A DNA stretch of 64,000 nucleotides from Priapulus caudatus (GCF_000485595.1 NW_014577447.1:196465-260464); one strand, 5' to 3'; shown: positions 63,201 through 63,637, counted from the first letter of the stretch. A program made the numbers and translations. Notes: generated by a model from the sequence alone, not told the origin.

Positions 63201-63637
63201 GAGCAGAAATCTATTTGTTCCGTGTAAACTCTCACTGAATATTAAGTTACCCTGTATAGTATTCAGAGAGATCTTAGCAAGGTGATATGCAAAAACTAAC
63301 GTTATTACTTAAATCTAGAACAAGTAAACATACCCGTGATTTTTATTGCATTTTTTCTCTTATATCACCAAACAATATTAGATAAAAACAATCGTTGTTA
63401 TTTGACGTGACATGATACACGTGTACGTTGATGTCAAGTGAAGGTTTCTAGTTCTCCTGGTGCGGGCTACAACAGTAACTATTAAACTTTAGATTTAAGG
63501 TGACCATTGAGTCACAGAAGCTAGAGCGGTTAGAAAGCACGACCATCAAGGGCCTGGACTACATTGATGTGCCAGGCAACAGCAAGGACTACAAACTAAA
63601 CTTTTACGCATACAAAGAAGGCACGGCGACTGTTAAG
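9631..63637 (+). CDS. HYDIN: HYDIN homolog, whole locus (about 59 coding exons, 3' end outside window)
   Basis: Encodes a homolog of HYDIN, a very long axonemal protein of the central-pair C2b projection needed for normal beating of motile cilia. In humans its loss causes primary ciliary dyskinesia (family knowledge). The concatenated exons follow vertebrate HYDIN from the N-terminal block TPSAFMQQMSLTT, through repeated ASH/MSP immunoglobulin-like modules (recurring DFG or similar at strand starts, e.g. VLDFGKVSYG, VDFGCVLNGTE, HDFGPCFLY), a central adenylate-kinase-like P-loop (GAPTSGKT), to the late block KGLDYIDV. About 12.4 kb of coding sequence is visible against 5,121 residues in human. 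The shortfall is the coiled-coil region lost at the 30,198 N gap, plus the C-terminus beyond the window. Exon phases agree throughout except at exons 26/27, inside exon 28, and at the two assembly breaks. The 39.4-46.1 kb insert interrupts the locus. Identity is firm; exon edges are by inspection. Confidence 0.96.
10014..10133 (+). CDS. HYDIN: HYDIN exon 2
   Basis: Acceptor ttccag, donor gtaagt; 40 codons, phase 0 at both ends. HMTPSAFMQQMSLTTHDRL is the diagnostic N-terminal block of HYDIN (vertebrates have TPSA..Q.MSLTT at the same place). Confidence 0.92.
10296..10406 (+). CDS. HYDIN: HYDIN exon 3
   Basis: 37 codons, phase 0/0, acceptor ttgcag and donor gtacgc. FEPIPSEIVFQNFQPC and the following EIPFMLRNRDK begin the first ASH module. 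Confidence 0.95.
10561..10695 (+). CDS. HYDIN: HYDIN exon 4
   Basis: 45 codons, phase 0/0. SPYFKII and VAPGMTVSVSVRFTAQENK complete the first ASH beta-sandwich; VAPG and the F-x-x-EENK-like end match vertebrate HYDIN. Confidence 0.94.
11273..11472 (+). CDS. HYDIN: HYDIN exon 5
   Basis: Acceptor gctcag, donor gtaggg, ends in phase 2 (AG). DYSHELVCRTDRETFTIPIRA, then ARAVLDFP-like RAVLDFPDVVQF and LLRNIGRCEAKF, belong to the second ASH module. Confidence 0.94.
11747..11871 (+). CDS. HYDIN: HYDIN exon 6 (GC donor)
   Basis: Starts by completing Arg (AG|G), then PFSVEPSTGLLAEGDSLQV and ends at SYDTG. The only donor that keeps the frame with exon 7 is GC (ACAG|gcaagc at 11,872), ending in phase 1. 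Confidence 0.88.
11872..12481. other. HYDIN intron 6
   Basis: 610 bp, GC-AG intron, AT-rich; no element recognised. Confidence 0.6.
12482..12683 (+). CDS. HYDIN: HYDIN exon 7
   Basis: Acceptor cttgcag, donor gtgatc, phase 1 in, 2 out. ERVRVMLHGSAADANVRLD and ERTVTIHNRSGFIARYQW match the third ASH module. GC-rich third positions. Confidence 0.92.
13046..13172 (+). CDS. HYDIN: HYDIN exon 8
   Basis: Acceptor gttgcag, donor gtcaga, ends in phase 0. FYAELENSETSELSQF and LPVLSRTYQHRKR form the HYDIN linker after the third ASH module. Confidence 0.9.
13445..13720 (+). CDS. HYDIN: HYDIN exon 9
   Basis: 92 codons in phase 0/0 directly after a GT-rich stretch and acceptor tctag. FTVSPQQGEIWPNSSADV, ESRLPLRMTGEGVGPK and VVDVGKVFIGS are typical of the HYDIN fourth ASH module. 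Confidence 0.94.
13886..13966. repeat. 28-bp tandem repeat, three copies
   Basis: gtatgtgaggatgttgccac followed by ggtaacgt occurs three times in the intron after exon 9. Confidence 0.85.
14155..14378 (+). CDS. HYDIN: HYDIN exon 10
   Basis: Acceptor ctccag, donor gtaagt, ends in phase 2. VLANKGDIDATCSW, FSFVPAEAVIQP and LGEFAEEFLLAV match the next ASH module. Confidence 0.93.
14579..14646 (+). CDS. HYDIN: HYDIN exon 11
   Basis: Short exon (68 nt): GTVIGPSFHFDKSVLDFGKVSYG, ending in phase 1 at gtatat. A hAT-like MITE starts only 11 bases after the exon end. The VIGP.FHF....LDFG.VS.G pattern is highly specific for HYDIN. Confidence 0.94.
14657..15321. mobile_element. hAT-like nonautonomous element (665 bp)
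   Basis: Left end cagggctcaattttaa, right end ttaaaattgagcactg; flanked by a perfect 5-bp duplication TATAG (14,652-14,656 and 15,322-15,326). Inner ends carry gtcgtccgg and ccggacaacc motifs in opposite orientation. No transposase. Its ends resemble those of the hAT element at 1,822-6,023, which may represent the source family. Confidence 0.85.
15487..15635 (+). CDS. HYDIN: HYDIN exon 12
   Basis: Acceptor cttag, completes Gly (G|GT). FENTAIVKLFNTSLVAMKF continues the DFG module; ends SSENIK in phase 0. AT-richer third positions than neighbouring exon 9. Confidence 0.93.
15825..15925 (+). CDS. HYDIN: HYDIN exon 13
   Basis: Phase 0 in, 2 out (AG). VSLIVKNIRKYETSLVVDV...LALPISAR is the end of an ASH module. 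Confidence 0.9.
16182..16362 (+). CDS. HYDIN: HYDIN exon 14
   Basis: Acceptor ctttcag, donor gtacgc, phase 2 in, 0 out. VVPVIEVVDSRVQCGRCFIG and LRNCSNLPGRYSV correspond to the vertebrate VVPALHLVNTEVDFGHCFL block. Confidence 0.91.
16687..16803 (+). CDS. HYDIN: HYDIN exon 15
   Basis: 39 codons, phase 0/0: GEIPPLSLKAVPIVFEMKS...GVEAAPL. Matches in position the HYDIN stretch before the AGEGPVIYV block. Confidence 0.87.
17086..17238 (+). CDS. HYDIN: HYDIN exon 16
   Basis: 51 codons, phase 0/0. CCIGEGPVVHCSVLSLDWG followed by KTVTLSNESLIPAEFVAYM aligns with GEGPVIYVHPNQVDFG...LCNQSFIPAFFQAHM of vertebrates. Confidence 0.93.
17481..17584 (+). CDS. HYDIN: HYDIN exon 17
   Basis: Acceptor tttacag, donor gtgagt, ends in phase 2 (CG). 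LRPGSVWKINPDGAVVNPRES...TAYLDDSVR matches the vertebrate SLWTIEPNEGMVPPET block. Confidence 0.91.
18108..19272 (+). CDS. HYDIN: HYDIN exon 18 (1,165 nt)
   Basis: The longest exon, continuous in one frame. It runs from FQDRVQIDIENGQSITIP through YHFSNFPLSRKYRLTNRGRR, CHAIIGRCSGKERVMAV, RFDPSYRDDRHSRVAE, LRGEVGFPNLRFE and VDFGCVLNGTE to VSYAWSFHVD, spanning three ASH modules. It ends in an acidic tail (EEDEEGEEDKGEENEEEEE) whose counterpart in vertebrates is a poorly conserved acidic linker. The donor at 19,273 (gtaatg) is chosen because it restores phase 0 with exon 19; the frame itself stays open to 19,335. Third positions are almost all G or C. Confidence 0.93.
19311..19909. mobile_element. 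TTAA-flanked TIR element (599 bp)
   Basis: Starts agggagagtttactctagg and ends cctagaggctactgtccct; TTAA on both sides (19,307-19,310; 19,910-19,913). It begins 38 bases after the inferred exon 18 donor. TTAA duplication suggests piggyBac/Kolobok mobilisation; no coding capacity. Confidence 0.78.
20068..20223 (+). CDS. HYDIN: HYDIN exon 19 (linker)
   Basis: Acceptor ttcacag, donor gtttgt, 52 codons in phase 0/0 (KRARVAFDDVPERIPS...NSALTIPE). No recognisable counterpart in vertebrate HYDIN beyond lying in the variable linker before EVFDILP; supported by phase and position. Confidence 0.75.
20509..20718 (+). CDS. HYDIN: HYDIN exon 20 (GC donor)
   Basis: 70 codons: VFDILPLRGSLQPGESD, CEVDGGPTYELQLSG, IDFGKQ. 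All are near-identical in spacing to vertebrate EVFDILPLFG..CEVEGGPTYE. Phase 0/0 is kept only with a GC donor (AAGCAG|gcaaga at 20,719). Imperfect copies of this exon end follow in the intron. Confidence 0.92.
20845..21160. repeat. degenerate tandem copies of the exon 20 end and donor
   Basis: The exon 20 end plus following intron (gaaagcaggcaagaa...tttttgaattatcacttgtgagtatgta) is repeated from 20,848 (cagaaagcaggtaagaatgg) and again near 20,980 (ggaaagtagctaagaatgg), with fainter traces at 21,058 and 21,138. Unit about 130 bp. Confidence 0.75.
21401..21631 (+). CDS. HYDIN: HYDIN exon 21
   Basis: 77 codons, phase 0/0. AEVTLRNIGQVGFNFSV, VIVPNSGFLAADDS, VNFLPGVPDSFCKSVK correspond to REITLTNMGKVGFEFKV and YYLPGVPEVFKRSF. 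Confidence 0.94.
21824..21976 (+). CDS. HYDIN: HYDIN exon 22
   Basis: 51 codons, phase 0/0. IQVGHFEPEIVTIRCEGVF followed by LTLDLPR matches IQIAHLDPENITLSGEGIFPQICLDLPR. Confidence 0.94.
22184..22308 (+). CDS. HYDIN: HYDIN exon 23 (helical linker)
   Basis: Acceptor ttttgcag chosen because it gives phase 0. LEAVEQSEVEHLLVREHAL resembles the vertebrate LQMEVERLIVQSYVLEH helix. Ends in phase 2. A few codons upstream are also open, so the exon start is moderately certain. Confidence 0.78.
22672..22948 (+). CDS. HYDIN: HYDIN exon 24
   Basis: Acceptor tttcag, donor gtatgt, phase 2 in, 0 out. VKLPGYNMDLGYIVKGRV, TGSFPVSFHAGR and VKALPVGETVDLEI match the vertebrate LPEYILDFGYI...FPVSFHAEK block. 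Confidence 0.94.
23321..23515 (+). CDS. HYDIN: HYDIN exon 25
   Basis: 65 codons, phase 0/0. IPGGASLQVHLSAVVTEPRL and VRFDSVKVGERRVVTLQLHN correspond to VGGPTVHICLQAKVTIP and VDFATIQCGQCLVETIQLSN. Confidence 0.92.
24021..24181 (+). CDS. HYDIN: HYDIN exon 26
   Basis: RYYSQIDKHMPMHIKKKIRAK, FEFTPSAGCLEPGQRLNVQV and WFTPLE match KLEKHMPKYLRQKLRAE, FEIQPISGVLDPGEKSNVQV and FMPKEE. It ends in phase 2 at gtgagc, which does not fit the phase-0 start of exon 27 by one base; see findings. Confidence 0.9.
24440..25135. repeat. five-copy tandem repeat, unit about 142 bp
   Basis: The phrase tacgcgacacaccttctcc and the following aagatgtgtaagtat recur at about 24,474, 24,613, 24,756, 24,901 and 25,042 (spacing 139-145 bp), each followed by tttggt.gcgctaggtcaat and a gagttatagagcgga-like segment. 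Copies differ by a few bases and small indels. It lies in the HYDIN intron between exons 26 and 27. Noncoding; no open frame spans it. Confidence 0.85.
25215..26115. repeat. direct repeat, copy 1 (exon 27 region)
   Basis: About 900 bp, starting near the aataataatata tract and ending at gaaattgcttaattcgg. Repeated in the same orientation at about 39,440-40,362. Copy 1 carries many one-base indels relative to copy 2. It includes exon 27 and about 600 bp of the following intron. Confidence 0.88.
25265..25510 (+). pseudogene. HYDIN: damaged copy of HYDIN exon 27
   Basis: Nearly the same sequence as 39,493-39,738 but with several single-base gains and losses (e.g. gctaacag for gctacacag near 25,272; an extra c in ccttcgtgac near 25,443) that break the frame repeatedly while total length stays 246 nt. 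This copy sits at the correct place in gene order, between exons 26 and 28. The scattered one-base indels look like uncorrected long-read sequence rather than evolutionary decay. Confidence 0.85.
26100..27944. other. intron between exons 27 and 28, repeat-rich
   Basis: Holds a G-rich run at 26,135-26,175 and an element starting near 26,490 (agctcatctgacgaagtcag, a short hairpin). A tRNA-like fragment lies at 27,131-27,196, and four tandem gggtta-type telomere-like units at about 27,345-27,365. An inverted, error-rich copy of nearly all of it lies at 43,957-46,120. No coding exon seen. Confidence 0.7.
27131..27196 (+). repeat. tRNA-like fragment, possibly SINE-derived
   Basis: Contains an A-box-like gtagccgaacg and a B-box-like tggatcgaatccc, and a 5-bp stem (cgcct/aggcg) with a 7-nt loop. 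The acceptor stem does not close and the T stem is imperfect, so this is not a functional tRNA. An inverted copy is at about 45,000-45,070. Confidence 0.35.
27945..28463 (+). CDS. HYDIN: HYDIN exon 28 with Hydin adenylate-kinase-like P-loop
   Basis: Begins MLRMMPEYSESPHLLLPPWEPGGKFPPE (vertebrate SYNTLLLPPRNPGEKLPPE) and carries RGVAVIVHGAPTSGKT. The Walker A GxxxxGKT is at 28,229-28,252, in the Hydin_ADK-type domain. It is followed by YSAAVVSVDVTVMEAVAA, matching vertebrate NAACLSIDSIVLEAVAN. The two parts are in different frames: a shift of one base is needed near 28,150-28,157 (GCCGCGACACG). Ends in phase 1 at gtgagt. Very GC-rich. Whether the domain binds or hydrolyses nucleotide is not established by sequence. 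Confidence 0.88.
28464..28974. other. HYDIN intron 28
   Basis: 511 bp, AT-rich; no element or RNA recognised. Confidence 0.6.
28975..29231 (+). CDS. HYDIN: HYDIN exon 29
   Basis: Acceptor attgcag, donor gttcgt, phase 1 in, 0 out. A basic/polar linker (KASNLSASQVQKKVY) precedes LYSCALPESVLADILADRLQ, which matches LMSCVLPDELLVQILAERIQ of the Hydin P-loop region. Confidence 0.92.
29664..29847 (+). CDS. HYDIN: HYDIN exon 30
   Basis: QPDCYRGVVFDSLQTLFSSH and VLKAINNRKHIHFLTL match SDCYRGVVFDGLDTLFAQ and LLKAIGSREHIYILNM. Ends KLKQKQQLEWEQK in phase 1, the start of the Glu/Lys-rich coiled coil; the continuation is missing in this assembly. Confidence 0.92.
30198..30207. other. assembly gap (10 N)
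   Basis: Ten Ns followed by a (TCTG/TCTC)n run to about 30,303. Coding sequence equivalent to several hundred vertebrate residues is absent between exons 30 and 31, so the gap is probably much larger than ten bases. Confidence 0.9.
30208..30325. repeat. CT-rich simple repeat
   Basis: Repeated tctgtctc then ctctctct units directly abutting the N gap, which probably caused the break in assembly. Confidence 0.9.
30582..30761 (+). CDS. HYDIN: HYDIN exon 31
   Basis: 60 codons, phase 0/0, acceptor ctcaag (weak). NMACFNIVNNSMTKTEVNICF and LLQPGENHITLEPGESK match NMETLTILNTSLMVVEASFYF and the LEPN..VLKPNE block. Preceding exons are lost in the N gap. Confidence 0.88.
31392..31564 (+). CDS. HYDIN: HYDIN exon 32
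   Basis: Acceptor ttccag, donor gtgagt, phase 0 in, 2 out. VRLWAYPKSVDMEEEVLLCC and LRPELTIIKKMLSFDRVLLH match VWAYPTSVG...CQGIRPEIELEPRQLHFDRLLLH. Confidence 0.94.
31565..31770. repeat. intronic imperfect repeats of exon 32 end
   Basis: Segments like ctactacacaggtgagttaacgaggc recur about every 40-50 bp (near 31,600, 31,650, 31,690, 31,735), each resembling the exon 32 end plus its donor. Confidence 0.6.
31813..32011 (+). CDS. HYDIN: HYDIN exon 33
   Basis: Acceptor tttcag, donor gtttgt, phase 2 in, 0 out. KTLYLKNQTQLPFRWKLSG, EDFTFPVDSGVVEPLSEF and VKPSIVKKAIRIE match the vertebrate VVLLRNVTLLPVAWRI...PVNIKKAIRLE module. Confidence 0.94.
32211..32310 (+). CDS. HYDIN: HYDIN exon 34 (GC donor)
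   Basis: VFDMDQILGLVQTENIQIQAEGYDVALDMTFPKG; the vertebrate block VVQIENIMVFAEAYDIALDITFPKG is almost the same. Only a GC donor (AAAAG|gcaagg at 32,311) joins it in phase 1 to exon 35. Confidence 0.92.
32568..32748. mobile_element. short TIR element (CAGGGGGCC family)
   Basis: Left end cagggggcctgttgtcagaa and right end ctgatgacctgccccaagg are imperfect inverted repeats; internal copies of attagtcttaacatta occur. Related elements lie at 50,550-50,724 and, partly, at 22,510-22,670 and 49,415-49,482. Nonautonomous, in an intron. Confidence 0.65.
32904..33106 (+). CDS. HYDIN: HYDIN exon 35
   Basis: Phase 1 in, 0 out. GTDGGLDFSTTRVFDDS, SLKNKGKYEIGFSFQW and FSVVPARGSLGPNDRP match GGLDFGIVRV, LKNRGKYEIAFSFSV and SVQPKKGSLTPTEKP. 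Confidence 0.94.
33270..33418 (+). CDS. HYDIN: HYDIN exon 36
   Basis: Acceptor attgcag, donor gtaaag, ends in phase 2. VSFVFRPTHVVIIKEEPILKC and VACIPIKISAKSTFSR match VQVFFHAKKEVKIEHQPILRC and ASIPIKFSANAVYSK. Confidence 0.93.
33419..34157. other. intron 36, AT-rich
   Basis: 739 bp without coding signal. From about 33,990 to 34,140 it is a run of ataatgtaat-type units (AT minisatellite) ending immediately before the exon 37 acceptor. Confidence 0.7.
34158..34454 (+). CDS. HYDIN: HYDIN exon 37
   Basis: Phase 2 in, 2 out, donor gtgcgt. RYGIVPTNDTHFGALAVGARK and FSIENTGEFDFKYTISKL match KYNITPSSVINFGALICGTRK and FTIENQGVTDFKFALYKL. A basic, Ser-rich linker (RVARRDSLSSTAGTQQLG) follows. Confidence 0.94.
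34486..34618. repeat. 21-bp minisatellite, six copies
   Basis: Units of cggccacctgtctatagcagc with few changes, starting about 32 bases after the exon 37 donor. Because 21 is divisible by 3, the exon 37 frame stays open through it as repeated SRPPVYS, closing at 34,725 if not spliced. Confidence 0.9.
35140..35284 (+). CDS. HYDIN: HYDIN exon 38
   Basis: Acceptor attgcag, donor gtatgt, phase 2 in, 0 out. GMFTIQSAFGTVYPGQQQVVNVEC matches GMFTVYPGFGSIPSGGQQVINVDC (given with spacing, not as alignment). Confidence 0.93.
35505..35675 (+). CDS. HYDIN: HYDIN exon 39
   Basis: 57 codons, phase 0/0. ELAVNITDRNPDDYPYGIPY, KLIADACVASINTTDV and IFEEHMVCKS match IAIDISGRDP...YTLLAEACLPAF and IFEEHQICTS. 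Confidence 0.94.
36051..36164 (+). CDS. HYDIN: HYDIN exon 40
   Basis: 38 codons, phase 0/0. GGVYCEEEGRFVFRGVTVG and KKQMARFKITNISK match GGLFVEDENKFIFCNVLVGRQ and AKARFKISNVGK. Confidence 0.93.
36253..36439. mobile_element. MITE with GGGTCTATGTCCCC-type TIRs and telomere-like core
   Basis: Left end gagtctatgtccccaaggg and right end ccctgggggacatagaccc form long inverted repeats that also include tactgccggaacgtaccc. The core holds three tandem ccctaa units near 36,361. A related copy is at 8,119-8,396 and an inverted copy is inside 43,560-43,765. Confidence 0.8.
36971..37646. mobile_element. TTAA-flanked palindromic element (676 bp)
   Basis: Begins gaaggagagcgtac and ends gtacgctctccttc, flanked on both sides by TTAA (36,967-36,970 and 37,647-37,650). 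Terminal repeats are long (about 190 bp, interrupted) and include acaagcggtttgttttatat in inverted orientation. TTAA target duplication points to a piggyBac- or Kolobok-type transposase; no coding capacity. An inverted noisy copy is at about 42,270-43,015. Confidence 0.78.
37741..37992 (+). CDS. HYDIN: HYDIN exon 41
   Basis: 84 codons, phase 0/0. IACDVIFSLKSTGPKQ, DIFEVDASRQLVAACSATY, VSFTPTSIQPYSATFEA match ITCDVNIVVRP, DIFEVEPSKMCIASHSHAF and VSFTPQIMQNYQCIFEA. GC-rich. Confidence 0.94.
38354..38482 (+). CDS. HYDIN: HYDIN exon 42
   Basis: 43 codons, phase 0/0. VTVVQPSLCNKEGQPMLHF and LLGRSRTLTVVLKNEGTL match VTVVRPVLHNQYGNPLLLF and LLGHSEKLPLILKNNGVL. Confidence 0.95.
38816..39428 (+). CDS. 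HYDIN: HYDIN exon 43 (3' edge cut by a junction)
   Basis: VSLDLEPDGEPFTVVPQSP, TATYNVNFAPTTAACF, VVVDFGDCAVGAARSLAV, FSPQVGHLHAGCSKEVTL and VPDWDDRRRAVRWDD match late-central HYDIN (FGDCHIG, FSPQMGHLHPGCAKD, VPDWDDRMHTVKW). The exon end and donor are lost: near 39,428 the sequence jumps into the direct-repeat copy. Very GC-rich. Confidence 0.92.
39440..40362. repeat. direct repeat, copy 2 (exon 27 region), out of gene order
   Basis: Same orientation and content as 25,215-26,115, but with an intact exon. It follows exon 43 directly at an aataataataat tract, with no natural intron or splice signal, and ends at gaaattgcttaattcgg where inverted sequence begins. Confidence 0.88.
39493..39738 (+). 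CDS. HYDIN: HYDIN exon 27, intact copy at the wrong place
   Basis: 82 codons open in phase 0/0: KCYTEQVTLVLDESSAS, LSGQGLEPQLEFSPSVLEF, VKVSNPCDFPIEFYCLEMD, QYLEDEQ. Vertebrate HYDIN has GQGLEP.L.FSP..L and NPCNFPIEFYSLEFDQQYL immediately before the exon 28 block. By protein order this exon belongs between 24,181 and 27,945, so this copy is misplaced or duplicated. Confidence 0.92.
40370..41016 (-). pseudogene. HYDIN: inverted noisy copy of HYDIN exon 43
   Basis: Minus-strand fragments such as MRFQWP and LHARCSK occur in shifting frames. Its right side at 40,365-40,400 shows what may follow the lost end of exon 43 (a GC-rich stretch, then gtccgaa in minus orientation). Confidence 0.8.
41365..41486 (-). 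pseudogene. HYDIN: inverted noisy copy of HYDIN exon 42
   Basis: Reverse complement resembles 38,354-38,482 with lost and gained bases; both flanking splice signals (ctacag and gtaa) are still recognisable. Confidence 0.78.
41914..42170 (-). pseudogene. HYDIN: inverted noisy copy of HYDIN exon 41
   Basis: Reverse complement of 37,741-37,992 with indels, e.g. an extra g in aagcggatc at the acceptor side. Confidence 0.78.
43855..43931 (-). pseudogene. HYDIN: inverted partial copy of HYDIN exon 40
   Basis: Minus strand shows RGVTVG and the following codons of exon 40 with changes, then stops at the N gap. Confidence 0.7.
43932..43956. other. assembly gap (25 N)
   Basis: Joins the inverted copies of 36.1 kb (left) and 28.2 kb (right). 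If the inverted segment is complete in nature, about 8 kb (28.2-36.1 kb) is missing here. Confidence 0.92.
43957..44198 (-). pseudogene. HYDIN: inverted noisy partial copy of HYDIN exon 28
   Basis: Minus strand reads MPDNSESPHSSLPRWEPGGKF-like residues, then loses frame. The P-loop part is not included. Confidence 0.78.
43957..46120 (-). repeat. inverted, error-rich copy of about 26,120-28,177
   Basis: Includes the start of exon 28 (43,957-44,198), the tRNA-like fragment, the agctcatctgac element and the G-rich run, all reverse-complemented with many one-base differences. It runs directly into the acceptor of exon 44. Confidence 0.88.
46129..46775 (+). CDS. HYDIN: HYDIN exon 44
   Basis: Acceptor gttcacag after a C-rich tract, donor gtgagt, phase 0 in, 2 out. 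KVVEVEPEPACTARD, TYVFRTRRREFSLENTGAVRLAYSW and FAVEPQDGVVSPGETVTFTASFSPL match KVIETDPEPAHSV, TLVYQTRVFEFDVINSGRVQLEFSW and FSVEPSSGIVPVGK. Between them is a low-complexity insert with repeated GRTS/GRAS/VRTPVG motifs (46,400-46,600). Very GC-rich. Confidence 0.94.
46824..47035. repeat. tandem repeat, unit about 57-60 bp, about four copies
   Basis: cctacgaccttaacgtcctt followed by gagcgtagatgttctgttc recurs from 46,828 to 47,035 in the intron after exon 44. Noncoding. Confidence 0.85.
47123..47323 (+). CDS. HYDIN: HYDIN exon 45
   Basis: Acceptor gccgtag, donor gtgaga, phase 2/2. SIPNLADGETGPCITLRGRS, LLPYCHFELDD and RVVRLAAVGTNSTVCR match IPNLPPGEQGPVLVAKGRSTLPICHFDLKD and RVIEFTTVGIGGKNLR. 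Confidence 0.94.
47724..47862 (+). CDS. HYDIN: HYDIN exon 46
   Basis: Phase 2 in, 0 out. RTFATINPTNTPLRYAWES and FKCLTPKGEIDPGM match RTFTILNPTNSTYSFCWIS and FTCLTEKGFIHPE. Confidence 0.94.
48244..48409 (+). CDS. HYDIN: HYDIN exon 47
   Basis: Phase 0 in, 1 out. MKFEFTATELGQLQSRWQFVL, PERDITVPFLLIGSTREP and FDKSHVNFKSLLVG match the vertebrate FQFTPFHLGITESSWTFLIPEHNITVPFLLVG...NKSHLNFSSLLIG block. Confidence 0.95.
48875..49022 (+). CDS. HYDIN: HYDIN exon 48
   Basis: Acceptor gcgtag, donor gttcgt, phase 1 in, 2 out. GHSATDVVQLLNEEDTPMLFSF and IGTIPPKEK correspond to GREARETVQIINKEEQGFDFSF and EGWIPPLSR. Confidence 0.88.
49633..49840 (+). CDS. HYDIN: HYDIN exon 49
   Basis: Phase 2 in, 0 out. 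LTFTPSVEGEVNFNLVCNV, PLTVNAKARGYALTAEVRCED and NTINFGE match FFTPKQEGDVNFNLICNV, PVTLNVKAEGYTMNVEIKCKD and NIINFYE. Confidence 0.95.
50295..50507 (+). CDS. HYDIN: HYDIN exon 50
   Basis: 71 codons, phase 0/0. VYISNTGKLPLDYEFLQP, PMGSVAPLETAACTLCFCP match FNFINTGKFTFSFQAQL and SPIDSTVDVGQSVHATLSFQP. GC-rich. Confidence 0.92.
50550..50724. mobile_element. short TIR element (CAGGGCCC family, 175 bp)
   Basis: Ends cagggcccgctggcagaaac and gtttctgacaacgggcccctg are imperfect inverted repeats, and attaatcttaacatt / aatgttaagactaat lie inside. No clear target duplication. Same family as 32,568-32,748. Confidence 0.75.
51048..51217 (+). CDS. HYDIN: HYDIN exon 51
   Basis: Phase 0 in, 2 out. FHNGPTVRMVINGCGAVPKL and HDFGPCFLYKLGMPAKTAVLKLTNQ match HGPTFMCNISGCAVSPAI and YNFGTCFIYQAGMPP..QTLVITNK. 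Confidence 0.95.
51356..51554 (+). CDS. HYDIN: HYDIN exon 52
   Basis: Phase 2 in, 0 out. LDCLHVSNGWLEMDFQAQ, CPRQTCNYQSAVQFEINGLS and VHIKGQGVVLK match SIDCLYTNTTHLEV, YPREAINYQELIPFEINGLS and VEIKGKGTKMK. Confidence 0.94.
51815..52081. repeat. tandem repeat of a 3'-splice-site-like unit
   Basis: A unit of about 50 bp (aactgaatt.tcttctatcactgtttcctaggtttattatttttt) recurs five times and its last copy is the true acceptor of exon 53 (ctttctgctag|GTTGAG). Every copy therefore ends in a pyrimidine-rich stretch plus tag|gtt. Confidence 0.85.
52082..52348 (+). CDS. HYDIN: HYDIN exon 53
   Basis: 89 codons, phase 0/0. VEVVDARHKTVRLGSLKIGHVVKKEVSIVNRS and VEVIFSPKTRIVPFSEE (in pieces) match ILVLDPANRIVKLGAVLPGQVVKRTVSIMNNS and LEVIFAPKKRVPPFSEE. 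Confidence 0.95.
52697..52866 (+). CDS. HYDIN: HYDIN exon 54
   Basis: Phase 0 in, 2 out. GVYLPLFMLMGSCQGLEVGLD, VPFGAVVLNSQSVRTVVMHN and TGDIGTK match GLLRPLFLLSGCCQALEISLD, IPFGPVVYQTQATRRILMLN and TGDVGAR. Confidence 0.94.
52867..53723. other. HYDIN intron 54, left part
   Basis: Includes (TA)n tracts at 52,881-52,904 and 53,265-53,288. A segment around 53,060-53,105 (accgcttgtc...acgat) resembles part of the TTAA palindrome at 36,971-37,646, perhaps a related relic. No gene. Confidence 0.5.
53965..54655. repeat. polypurine tract (ggagaa units)
   Basis: Almost only G and A on the plus strand, built from gtggagaaggagg-like units with irregular spacing. Capable of triplex structure. The minus-strand frame of 218 codons here is a repeat artefact. 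Confidence 0.92.
54730..56690. repeat. polypyrimidine tract (ttctcc units)
   Basis: About 2 kb of irregular ccaccagcttctccc-like units. The long open frame (54,719-56,707) encodes only Ser/Pro/Leu/Phe and follows from the repeat composition. The opposite strand is equally free of stops. Confidence 0.92.
56700..58915. other. AT-rich core of the foldback element
   Basis: About 2.2 kb without a convincing gene. The pair at 57,095-57,450 and 58,515-58,800 is inverted (shared: ttaagttatgagag, tcgtaagacgtctcg, cctctgattggctgctttg in imperfect form). Short hairpins of the type actaaatgcatttagt occur at 56,822-56,840. Confidence 0.6.
58920..59960. repeat. polypyrimidine tract, right arm
   Basis: About 1 kb of ttctcc-type units, mirror partner of the left purine tract. 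Long frames here (up to 396 codons) are composition artefacts. Confidence 0.92.
60224..60296 (+). tRNA. tRNA-Lys (anticodon CTT)
   Basis: A 73-nt cloverleaf. The acceptor gcccggc pairs with gttgggc (two G-U), D arm gctc/gagc, anticodon stem cagga/tcctg with loop ctcttaa (CTT at 60,257-60,259). T arm gtggg/cccac with loop ttcgagc, discriminator G. Internal A and B boxes are intact. It lies in the HYDIN intron before exon 55, same strand, 29 bp outside the right end of the foldback element. It is very close to the standard animal tRNA-Lys(CTT) and looks functional. The CCA end is not encoded. Confidence 0.96.
60302..60306 (+). terminator. RNA polymerase III terminator of the tRNA
   Basis: A run of five T starts five bases after the tRNA end, with more T runs following. 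Confidence 0.8.
60527..60662 (+). CDS. HYDIN: HYDIN exon 55
   Basis: Phase 2 in, 0 out. FRWDTAGFGADFSIVPLTGYVSPGMDV and ITFHPKAV (pieces) match FKWDIKKFEPHFSISPEEGYITSGMEV and VTYHPTEV. It continues exon 54 across the intron that contains the foldback element and the tRNA. Confidence 0.94.
60663..61648. other. intron 55
   Basis: About 1 kb with no exon, TIR element or RNA recognised. Contains a C run at 60,810 and a (TA)n tract at 61,175-61,206. Confidence 0.6.
61649..61794 (+). CDS. HYDIN: HYDIN exon 56
   Basis: Phase 0 in, 2 out. LKCRIEGGRPLLLTLTGVCVSV and FNAHVRQKDTKSINIPNK match CYIQGGSPLSLTLSGVCVGP and FTCQVRSKHTQTILLSNR. Confidence 0.94.
62190..62337 (+). CDS. HYDIN: HYDIN exon 57
   Basis: Phase 2 in, 0 out. 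SWTLKPVIDGEQWSGAETVFVEAG and YELTYLPLTM (pieces) match TWNLHPIFEGEHWEGPEFITLEAH and YEITYRPRTM. Confidence 0.94.
62580..62755. repeat. purine-rich (gggagg/gagaga) tract before exon 58
   Basis: About 175 bp of mostly G and A, ending 36 bases before the exon 58 acceptor. The usual pyrimidine tract is limited to a short stretch (gcgcctcattccag). Confidence 0.85.
62791..62954 (+). CDS. HYDIN: HYDIN exon 58
   Basis: Phase 0 in, 2 out. GSIFFPLPDGNGLLYNVSG, REVPCKTSYTELLRVHNWLS match GTLFFPLPDGTGWLYALHG and REVPCKTPYTELLPITNWLN. Confidence 0.96.
63493..63637 (+). CDS. HYDIN: HYDIN exon 59 (last in window)
   Basis: Phase 2 in, 0 out, donor gtaaca. TIKGLDYIDVPGNSKDYKLNF and YKEGTATVK match MKGLDYIDVLSGSKKDYKLNF and HKEGTYAAK. 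Vertebrate HYDIN continues for a few hundred residues, so more exons lie to the right. Confidence 0.95.
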